From the NCBI GenBank assembly GCA_903921605.1, contig CAIXQV010000622.1:1-5619 (forward strand): 5,619 nt of DNA. Reading direction: 5' to 3'. Origin of the DNA: an uncultured Planctomycetaceae bacterium (lineage in GTDB: Bacteria; Planctomycetota; Planctomycetia; Planctomycetales; Planctomycetaceae). Under the pieces are notes generated by a model. The model was not told the origin of the DNA, did not search any database, and saw only the letters and a program-made list of their open reading frames with translations. Position numbers and translations under genes: made by a program. Below, one piece after another: positions 1 through 5,240 of the stretch. Numbering within the stretch: position 1 is the first letter of the stretch; the number at the start of each line of letters is the position of its first letter.

Positions 1-1
1 A

Positions 2-1036
2 GGTCCGCCGAGCCCGATGTCCGTGGCGTCTGCGAATGTGGGATTGGTTGAGTCCAAAGCACCACGGTATTCGTCAAAACCCATCCGCGACATTCAACCA
101 ATCGCCGGCCGGGTGCTGGCGGATAATCCGGAAACGGACGGTCAAGCTCCATCCGACTTCGGCGAATTCACTGCTGCCGACTGGAGAATACTGCGACTCG
201 TCGTTCCAAAGCCGGATCGCGAGTGGATGAAGGTGACTCTCGCACGGCCTCAGGAATGGATCGAGGCTGCAAAACGAGATCCCGAGGGTCGCCTGTGGCT
301 GGAGTTCAAAGAACTGGGCATCGCCAACTGGGCGAATGTGCTGGCCATTGAACCGTGTTCTGAAGCGGCGGTGGGTCAAGGCCGACTCGTCACAGGTAAG
401 TTTGAACACTCGTCGGCGGAAGTCATTGATCTCTTTGTGGATGGCGTCTCTGAACCGATTGGGACAACCAGCAACCATCCCTTCTGGAGCGAAGACCGCC
501 GCGACTTTGTGCAGGCCGGCAAACTTGGCATCGGAGAACGCCTGAGACTCCGCAACGGCAGCACGCCTGTAGTGACGGCGGCAGTACCAAGATCACATTC
601 GGTGCCAGTCTTTAATCTGGAAGTCGATGGCGAGCATGTTTACTACGTCGCGGCGAATGGCCTACTGGTACATAACAGTTATGAAGACGACGATGAAATC
701 AATGATGCGTTCAAGACGGCTGACGGCGAGTGGATTGAAGACGAGGAACTTGCTCGGCGATCTGACATGAACGTCCGCGGTCTTGGCGACATTTACCTGC
801 TGGATGGGGAAGTAAATGCAACGCCAACTGGTGAGCCCTATGTTGGCTCAACCGACGACCTTGACTGGAGAGATGCAACATCGACCGATGGCCGCGACCG
901 ATGGAATGCGCCCGTCATCGATCGATATATGGAGGGGGATTGGGTTGAGCGATACAACAAGGAAAGGTGGTGGGTAGAATTCTTTGGTCTTGAAAACCTA
1001 GACAATAAAATTATGCCGCCAGATCCAAAGCCGTAG
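2..1036 (+). CDS. Hint-domain polymorphic toxin with GIY-YIG-like nuclease tip (5' end cut by window edge)
   Basis: The frame is open from base 2, and its first codons encode GPPSPMSVAS, matching the post-leader GGPPSP segment of the two downstream paralogues. The gene therefore starts outside the window, and the ATG at 17 is internal. Numbering from that Met, residues 16-220 are the Hint-like module: KPIRDIQPI near the start, block B TSNHPFWS around H154, and the C-terminal block VFNLEVDGEHVYYVAANG ending in H219-N220-S221. Residues 221-339 are a unique tip with GDIY (257-260), PYVGST (274-279), R285, E316 in an aromatic-rich helix and NLDNK (327-331). This order of GIY, YVG, Arg, Glu and Asn is that of GIY-YIG nucleases, so I infer a DNA- or RNA-cleaving toxin. 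The putative immunity gene starts 13 nt downstream. Hint assignment is firm; the GIY-YIG call is moderate because the first motif is degenerate. Confidence 0.85.
   Translation, partial: GPPSPMSVASANVGLVESKAPRYSSKPIRDIQPIAGRVLADNPETDGQAPSDFGEFTAADWRILRLVVPKPDREWMKVTLARPQEWIEAAKRDPEGRLWLEFKELGIANWANVLAIEPCSEAAVGQGRLVTGKFEHSSAEVIDLFVDGVSEPIGTTSNHPFWSEDRRDFVQAGKLGIGERLRLRNGSTPVVTAAVPRSHSVPVFNLEVDGEHVYYVAANGLLVHNSYEDDDEINDAFKTADGEWIEDEELARRSDMNVRGLGDIYLLDGEVNATPTGEPYVGSTDDLDWRDATSTDGRDRWNAPVIDRYMEGDWVERYNKERWWVEFFGLENLDNKIMPPDPKP
62..676 (+). repeat. Hint module repeat, copy 1 of 3 (615 nt)
   Basis: This is a 205-codon direct repeat running from PRYSS to the terminal His-Asn. It has exactly the same length as the copies at 1931-2545 and 3626-4240, with no net indels. 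By hand count the protein differs from copy 3 at 27 of 205 positions (87% identity). It is the most diverged copy in the first half, for example TAAD where the others have DRES. Similarity ends at the AAC codon (674-676). Confidence 0.92.
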
Positions 1037-1049
1037 AGCCGAAGCTGAA

Positions 1050-1700
1050 ATGAATATCATGAACACTGAAGAACACATCCAAGCTTTTTGGGATTGGTTC
1101 AGAGAGAACCAAGACTCAATTGTTGATGCTGTTCGCGAGCGAGATTCTTCGTGGCTGGCACGAAATCTCGCGCCTCGATTGCGACAAGTATCTGGTGATC
1201 GAAAGACAGCCAGGCTCAACTGGGAAATTGGAAAGGGGACGAGTCGAGTTTGGTCGTTTTCGGTATCACCAACCGTCAAGGAAAATATTGAATTGGCTGC
1301 GAGCGTTGTTCGACATGCTCCCGAGACACCGGAGTGGGAATTTCATCTTGGCAGGCAGGCCAAGCCAAACTGGGATTTTTGCCTGACGTTACCTGATGAC
1401 ACTGGTGCAGAACTCCACATTGACGCAAGTGAGTGGCGCTACCTCGTGAAGCACACGGATAAAGGGGCGTACATACTGTTCGTTACGACCTGTCTGCCGA
1501 CCGCTTCGGAGCAACTGCGAACCCGAATTGCATATCTCATCCTAGATAGCGTGCTCGGCGAGATGTTTGTTCTTGAACATGTGGCAGGCGCATTCTTGCT
1601 GGATGAGACTCGTGTAGGAGAAGCGTCCGGCAAACAATCGATTAGGCTCCTTCGGAACGATTTCTACAGGACAAGCTCCCTTGACGACTGCGGCAAGTGA
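1050..1700 (+). CDS. putative immunity protein for the GIY-YIG-like toxin
   Basis: A 216-aa soluble protein with no signal peptide or membrane segment, so probably cytoplasmic. The sequence opens with FWDWFRENQDSI (residues 13-24), followed by LNWEIGKG (56-63), FSVSP (70-74), a PEWEFHLGRQAKPNWDF stretch (94-110), IDASEWRY and a C-terminal LILDSVLGE helix. I recognise this overall pattern from uncharacterised proteins of about 200 aa near toxins in several phyla, but cannot name the family. The role comes from position: it lies 13 nt after the toxin stop, on the same strand, in the slot occupied by different small genes in the next two cassettes. The start is ATG 1050, with a weak GAAG at 1041-1044; an ATG at 1059 is an alternative. 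The leading alternative is a regulator or an unrelated cytoplasmic protein. Confidence 0.75.
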   Translation: MNIMNTEEHIQAFWDWFRENQDSIVDAVRERDSSWLARNLAPRLRQVSGDRKTARLNWEIGKGTSRVWSFSVSPTVKENIELAASVVRHAPETPEWEFHLGRQAKPNWDFCLTLPDDTGAELHIDASEWRYLVKHTDKGAYILFVTTCLPTASEQLRTRIAYLILDSVLGEMFVLEHVAGAFLLDETRVGEASGKQSIRLLRNDFYRTSSLDDCGK

Positions 1701-1759
1701 CGTTTCGTATGCCGATGACGCCAGTTGGTGTACGTCCAGGAACGTCAGTCATCCGTCCT

Positions 1760-1766
1760 AAAAAGG
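1760..1766 (+). promoter_or_regulatory. ribosome binding site for cassette 2 toxin
   Basis: AAAAAGG lies 8 nt before the ATG at 1775. It supports that start, which is also the one that includes the hydrophobic leader. The 74-nt gap after the previous gene contains no clear promoter or terminator that I can point to. Confidence 0.55.
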
Positions 1767-1774
1767 CAATCTGA

Positions 1775-2917
1775 ATGCGTCTATTGGTGCGATACGCCAG
1801 TCACTGTTTTGCCATCATCGCGGCTGTTCTGCTTGCTTTAGGATCGCTTTTGTCGATTCGGGAGGCTGGTGGTCCGTCGAGTCCGATGCCCTTAGCATCA
1901 GCGGATATTCAACGAATCGGACCGACGCAGCCTCGGTATTCCTCAAAAGCAATTCGCGAGATTCAGCCAATTGCCGATCGCGTGCTGGCGGACAATCCGG
2001 AAACGCTGGGACAGGCTCCATCGGATTTTGGTGAGTTTGATCGTGAGTCATGGCGGATTGTGCGGCTGGAGGTTCCGAAGCCGGATGGGGAATGGATGCG
2101 CGTGACGCTGGCTCGCCCGGTGACGTGGCTCGAAGCGGCAGGCCGCGATGACCTCGGTCGCCTGTGGCTAGAGTTCAAAGAACTCGGCGTCGCCAACTGG
2201 GCGAATGTGCTGGCCATTGAACCGTGCCCCGAAGCGGAGGTTGGTCAAGGTCGACTCGTCACCGGCAAGTTTGAACACTCGTCTGCCGACGTGATTGATC
2301 TTTTCGTGGATAGTATCTCTGAAGCCATCGGGACAACCAGCAATCACCCCTTCTGGAGCGAAGACCGCCAAGACTTCGTCCAGGCCGGAAAACTCCGCAT
2401 CGGCGAACGCCTGAGGCTCCGCGATGGCAGCACGCCTGTGGTGACGGCGGCAGTGCAGAGATCACAGTCAGTGCCGGTGTTCAATCTGGAAGTTGATGGA
2501 GAGCATGTTTACTACGTCGCGGCAAGCGGCGTGTTGGTGCATAATGGGGACGAAGAGTATACCAAGAAATTAGTGGTCAATTTTGGTGGTGAAGGCGAGT
2601 ATGAGCCGAATGAAAACGAGCATGTGATCAATGTTCGGCCATCATTTGGCGGAAATGCGGAGGCCATCAGAAATGATTCGGAGTTCTTGCGTGGCTTGAC
2701 CGATCAGGATGCCGTGGCTGCAAATGGTGATCAAATGCCATTTGCCGATGGATCTGTTGATAAAGTTGTTGGGAACAATATCCCACCGCTGGATGCCCCA
2801 GCAAATCATTTTGGCGTTCCGCTCACAAGCAAAGAACTCGAACGCATTCTCAAAGAGGGAGGCGAAGTCACGGGAACAATTATTGGCGCTCCACCAGACT
2901 TGGGAGCGGGCCAATGA
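1775..2917 (+). CDS. membrane-anchored or exported Hint toxin with methyltransferase-like tip
   Basis: A 380-aa protein. Residues 1-8 are basic, residues 11-28 form one hydrophobic segment (CFAIIAAVLLALGSLLSI), and a GGPSSP linker follows. This is a signal peptide or N-in signal anchor without a lipobox. Residues 53-257 are the Hint-like module with TSNHPFWS (H191) and terminal H256-N257-G258. The tip, 258-380, looks like a compact class I SAM-dependent methyltransferase. VVNFGGEGE (267-275) fits the SAM-binding glycine loop, INVRP (285-289) the next strand, MPFADGSVDKVVGNN (321-335) the motif IV region, and ERILKEGGEV (355-364) the familiar R-LK-GG turn. A related V-N-V-GGEGE ... LPFADGSVD ... 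R-L-PGG domain occurs at the ends of polymorphic toxins, so I infer a modifying or SAM-dependent toxin; the substrate is unknown. The stop overlaps the next ATG. Confidence 0.88.
   Translation: MRLLVRYASHCFAIIAAVLLALGSLLSIREAGGPSSPMPLASADIQRIGPTQPRYSSKAIREIQPIADRVLADNPETLGQAPSDFGEFDRESWRIVRLEVPKPDGEWMRVTLARPVTWLEAAGRDDLGRLWLEFKELGVANWANVLAIEPCPEAEVGQGRLVTGKFEHSSADVIDLFVDSISEAIGTTSNHPFWSEDRQDFVQAGKLRIGERLRLRDGSTPVVTAAVQRSQSVPVFNLEVDGEHVYYVAASGVLVHNGDEEYTKKLVVNFGGEGEYEPNENEHVINVRPSFGGNAEAIRNDSEFLRGLTDQDAVAANGDQMPFADGSVDKVVGNNIPPLDAPANHFGVPLTSKELERILKEGGEVTGTIIGAPPDLGAGQ
1931..2545 (+). repeat. Hint module repeat, copy 2 of 3 (615 nt)
   Basis: Same 205-codon module as at 62-676 and 3626-4240. 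By hand count it differs from copy 3 at 17 of 205 residues (92% identity). Near-identity to copy 3 is strongest from about 2030 to 2130, where long runs of bases match. The copy ends with HN then Gly, where copies 1 and 3 have HN then Ser. Confidence 0.92.
2902..2910 (+). promoter_or_regulatory. purine-rich ribosome binding site inside the toxin 3' end
   Basis: GGGAGCGGG lies just before the ATG at 2914 and is itself within the toxin coding sequence. With the ATGA start-stop overlap it points to translational coupling, giving immunity protein whenever toxin is made. Confidence 0.5.
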
Positions 2918-3384
2918 ACAATCAGCGTTTTATCGACCTATTCGCGGTTCAATTTAGAAAATACGCCGCAAAATCTGAAATTCACGCTATCGCTGAAGAG
3001 CAAAGTCTCCTGCTTCGAGAGCGAAAGATTGTTTTTCCGGAACTTGTATCGGCCCGAGGATGGATATGGGGGCCACTGCGTTTGGACTCATCATCAAATA
3101 CCGCATGGACGCTTCGAATTGGGGCAGCGCTTTGGAGCAGAGCTGATGCAATGTTTCTTGATGCCCTATCTGATGTGATGACAAACCAACAAATCAATGT
3201 TTCTGTGTTCGATATCGATGATCTGAGTCTGGATCGAATGTGTGATTTCCTCCCCGGCGTTTCAACGATTCCGATCACGACACCAGTGGTAGCCGTTTAT
3301 GAGGAACAGAAGTTGAACATGACCAGGCTGGGGAAAAGATGCTCGGAAGTTATTGAACTCATTTCACGTATTCCAACTAAATGA
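2914..3384 (+). CDS. putative immunity protein for the methyltransferase-like toxin
   Basis: A 156-aa protein that I do not recognise. It has no signal peptide or clear membrane helix, so it is probably cytoplasmic. Visible segments are an N-terminal amphipathic region (RFIDLFAVQF), a central RGWIWGPLRLDS and TLRIGAALWSR (aromatic-rich, probably beta), then VSVFDIDDLSLDRM and a C-terminal helix ending SEVIELISRIPTK. The ATG at 2914 shares bases with the toxin stop (ATGA) and has a strong purine-rich site upstream, which fixes the start. Its role as antidote is inferred from the repeated toxin-then-small-gene layout and from its lack of resemblance to the partner genes at 1050 and 4588, as expected when immunity is specific to the toxin tip. 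The three 60-base rows I counted across this pair's tip and immunity gene gave 42-52% GC, lower than the Hint module. Confidence 0.72.
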   Translation: MNNQRFIDLFAVQFRKYAAKSEIHAIAEEQSLLLRERKIVFPELVSARGWIWGPLRLDSSSNTAWTLRIGAALWSRADAMFLDALSDVMTNQQINVSVFDIDDLSLDRMCDFLPGVSTIPITTPVVAVYEEQKLNMTRLGKRCSEVIELISRIPTK

Positions 3385-3425
3385 AGCAAACGTCTCGAAA
3401 CCAATGCGACATCATCCTGTCTCTT

Positions 3426-3429
3426 GAGG
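3426..3429 (+). promoter_or_regulatory. ribosome binding site for cassette 3 toxin
   Basis: GAGG lies 7 nt before the ATG at 3437 and supports that start. The 52-nt gap after the preceding immunity gene is otherwise featureless, so the cassettes may be cotranscribed. Confidence 0.55.
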
Positions 3430-3436
3430 TGTTGTT

Positions 3437-4591
3437 ATGACTTCGCGGATAACATCGCCAACGGAAATCTCCCAGCGACGCTCAATCTCCGTGTCAGGTG
3501 TTTTCGGCATTATGGCGGTCGTCCTCATCGCTGTCGGATCTTTGCTTTCGATTCGCGATGCGGGTGGTCCGCCAAGTCCGATATCAGTGGCATCTGGGGA
3601 TGTTCAGCGACGCGAGCAGTGGCGGCCTCGCTATTCCTCAAAACCGATCCGCGAAATACAGCCGATTGCCGACCGCGTGCTAGCGGATAACCCGGAAACG
3701 CCGGTGCAGGCTCCTTCGGATTTTGGTGAGTTTGATCGTGAGTCATGGCGGATTGTGCGGCTGGAGGTGCCGAAGCCGGATGGGGAATGGATGCGCGTCA
3801 CGCTGGCTCGCCCGCTGACGTGGCTCAAAGCGGCAGCCCGCGATGACCACGGTCGTCTGTGGCTGGAGTTCAAAGAGCTTGGCATCGCCAATTGGGCGAA
3901 TGTGCTGGCCATTGAACCGTGTCCCGAAGCGGCTGTGGGTGATGGCCGACTCGTCACCGGCAAATTTGAACATTCGTCTGCGGAAGTCATTGATCTCTTT
4001 GTGGATGGCGTCTCTGAACCGATCGGCACGACCAGCAATCACCCATTCTGGAGCGAAGACCGCCAGGACTTTGTGCAGGCTGGACAACTCCGCATCGGCG
4101 AACGCCTGAGACTCCGCGATGGCTCGACGCCTGTGGTGACGGCGGCGGTGCCGAGATCACAGTCGGTGCCGGTGTTTAATCTGGAAGTCGACGGCGAGCA
4201 TGTTTACTACGTCGCGGCGAATGGCGTACTGGTACATAATAGTGAAGGCTACCAATATCCCCCCAAGATTACGCTTGGGTTGTCGGAGGATGGCAAACTA
4301 GAGGAATTCACGGATACCTTCGAGGGTCAAGCTCAGATGTTTCCGTTTGGAGACGAAACACCGGGAGATCCTTGGGACAAGATTACTGCTGCGATGGACA
4401 ATGCAGATTCCATTGAGTTCAACATGGATGGAGTCGACCGAGCGAAATTCGCCGAGTGGCTCAAAGATCCGATTGTTGGCCCACCCGGGACGTATACGAA
4501 TGCTGAGTTGTATCGAATTCTCAAGAATCCAGAATTGCTGGAGAAAACAATTTTCTCAAACGGCGATCCGCCAACTGATTGGTTGCCATGA
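3437..4591 (+). CDS. membrane-anchored or exported Hint toxin with unassigned tip
   Basis: A 384-aa protein. A polar basic N-terminus (QRRS at 13-16) precedes a hydrophobic segment at about 21-38 (VFGIMAVVLIAVGSLLSI) and the GGPPSP linker, giving a signal anchor or signal peptide without a lipobox. Residues 64-268 are the Hint-like module, with TSNHPFWS (H202) and terminal H267-N268-S269. C162, in EPC, is the only cysteine in the protein and is conserved in all three copies. The tip, 269-384, is acidic and rich in aromatic residues. It contains MFPFGDETPGDPWDKI (301-316), SIEFNMDGVD (325-334) and a TNAELYRILKNPELLEKTIF segment (354-373). I cannot assign the tip to a named toxin family and no nuclease or transferase motif is evident. 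Its toxin role is inferred from occupying the same slot as the other two tips and from the overlapping downstream gene. Confidence 0.86.
   Translation: MTSRITSPTEISQRRSISVSGVFGIMAVVLIAVGSLLSIRDAGGPPSPISVASGDVQRREQWRPRYSSKPIREIQPIADRVLADNPETPVQAPSDFGEFDRESWRIVRLEVPKPDGEWMRVTLARPLTWLKAAARDDHGRLWLEFKELGIANWANVLAIEPCPEAAVGDGRLVTGKFEHSSAEVIDLFVDGVSEPIGTTSNHPFWSEDRQDFVQAGQLRIGERLRLRDGSTPVVTAAVPRSQSVPVFNLEVDGEHVYYVAANGVLVHNSEGYQYPPKITLGLSEDGKLEEFTDTFEGQAQMFPFGDETPGDPWDKITAAMDNADSIEFNMDGVDRAKFAEWLKDPIVGPPGTYTNAELYRILKNPELLEKTIFSNGDPPTDWLP
3626..4240 (+). repeat. Hint module repeat, copy 3 of 3 (615 nt)
   Basis: Third copy of the 205-codon module. It looks mosaic. The first part follows copy 2, the middle (from about 3845 to about 4065) follows copy 1, and the last part is again closer to copy 2, by hand counts of residue differences. 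Similarity to the other copies ends at the AAT codon at 4238-4240. Confidence 0.92.
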
Positions 4592-4932
4592 ACTACCCCT
4601 TATCGCACTTCCAGCTCGCTGATCTGAATGATCGCTTCGCAATTTATTCAGGATGGACCGCCAGTTTGTGGGTTTACAACGGCGCTCACAGGAAACTCGT
4701 CTTGAAGCTGAAATCCAACACAAACGACGAAGCATATCTCTGCCTTTATTGGCTGAAACGAATCTCCTGTGATTCGTCGTGGTGTATTGCATCTCTGAGG
4801 GTGTCGCAGTCCGCATCCTGTATTTCGATCAACGACTCAGCTGGGGCAATCGTGATTGAAGCAATGTCGGTAGAATTACTCAATGAGTATGATTCCAGAT
4901 TGGATTTCATTGGACATCAAATCGCAGACTAG
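4588..4932 (+). CDS. putative immunity protein for the cassette 3 toxin
   Basis: A 114-aa protein starting MNYPLSHF. I chose ATG 4588, which overlaps the toxin stop as ATGA exactly as in cassette 2, over an in-frame TTG at 4579 that would add only three residues. No clear Shine-Dalgarno is present, so initiation probably depends on coupling to toxin translation. The sequence looks beta-rich: GWTASLWVYNG (25-35 from the TTG numbering), KLVLKLKS, AYLCLYWLKRI, SWCIASLRV and a hydrophobic GAIVIEAMSVELL stretch. It has no signal peptide, so it is probably cytoplasmic. A W-x-LW-Y ... L-L-L ... LY pattern is one I have seen in small orphan proteins beside toxins, but I cannot name a family. The antidote role is inferred from position. 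Confidence 0.72.
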   Translation: MNYPLSHFQLADLNDRFAIYSGWTASLWVYNGAHRKLVLKLKSNTNDEAYLCLYWLKRISCDSSWCIASLRVSQSASCISINDSAGAIVIEAMSVELLNEYDSRLDFIGHQIAD

Positions 4933-5060
4933 GGTTCAAAGCACGCACGGCCAACGCACACTTTGAGATCGCCAAAGGCATTCAAGGGCAGCTTATCGGC
5001 TTCTATTGCCGACGAATACTTGTCCATAGCGGTCGAATGTGACTTGCCCTCGCGGCATCG
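4933..5060 (+). other. intergenic spacer, no gene seen
   Basis: These 128 nt lie between the last immunity stop and the decayed fourth leader. The + frame stays open past the TAG at 4930 until a TGA at 5062, but no start or SD supports a gene. A minus-strand frame (4929-5123) is also open; its MDKYSSAIEADKLPL stretch recalls openings of small planctomycete proteins, but the rest does not support a call. Confidence 0.4.
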
Positions 5061-5229
5061 ATGATTCGGTGGCTTCGCAGTTTTTTCCCGAGGACGCAGA
5101 GGGACTTCGAGAATCTCCGGCATCGTAGCCGCAGTGCTGGTTGCTGTCGGCTCAATGCTATCGCTTAGTGATGCAGGCGGTCCGCCGAGCCCGATGTCAG
5201 TGGCGTCTGCGAATGTTCAGCGAAGCTGA
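5061..5229 (+). pseudogene. decayed leader of a fourth Hint-toxin gene
   Basis: The frame running 5119-5229 reads GIVAAVLVAVGSMLSLSDAGG, then PPSPMSVASANVQRS and a TGA at 5227-5229. This is plainly the leader and linker of the Hint-toxin family; 37 of the 39 bases at 5175-5213 match the first 39 bases of the window. The frame has no start codon upstream of the hydrophobic segment. An ATG at 5061 opens MIRWLRSFF in the frame one base off, and removing one base from the T6 run at 5081-5086 would join the two into a normal basic-then-hydrophobic leader. I infer a frameshift there. The copy ends where the 205-codon Hint module should begin, and I find no Hint sequence downstream. Seen: the homology and the stop. 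Inferred: the frameshift position. Confidence 0.8.
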
Positions 5230-5240
5230 GCCAATTCAAG

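Noticed and set aside
17..19. ATG at 17 as the start of the first toxin gene
   Set aside because: The frame is open to the window edge, and the codons before it match the linker of the paralogues, so the real start and leader lie upstream of the window.
3631..4087. Long minus-strand open frames over the Hint module (also at 74-478 and 2168-2371)
   Set aside because: They recur because the repeated Hint sequence has few antisense stops. They have no ribosome site or recognisable domain and lie fully inside strongly supported + strand genes.
2..4240. Protein-splicing inteins
   Set aside because: No conserved host protein resumes after the HN-S/G block and no homing endonuclease is present; different domains follow each copy, as in toxin Hint modules.
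4579..4581. TTG at 4579 as the start of the third immunity gene
   Set aside because: ATG at 4588 gives the same ATGA overlap as in cassette 2 and needs no rare start; the TTG would add only three residues.
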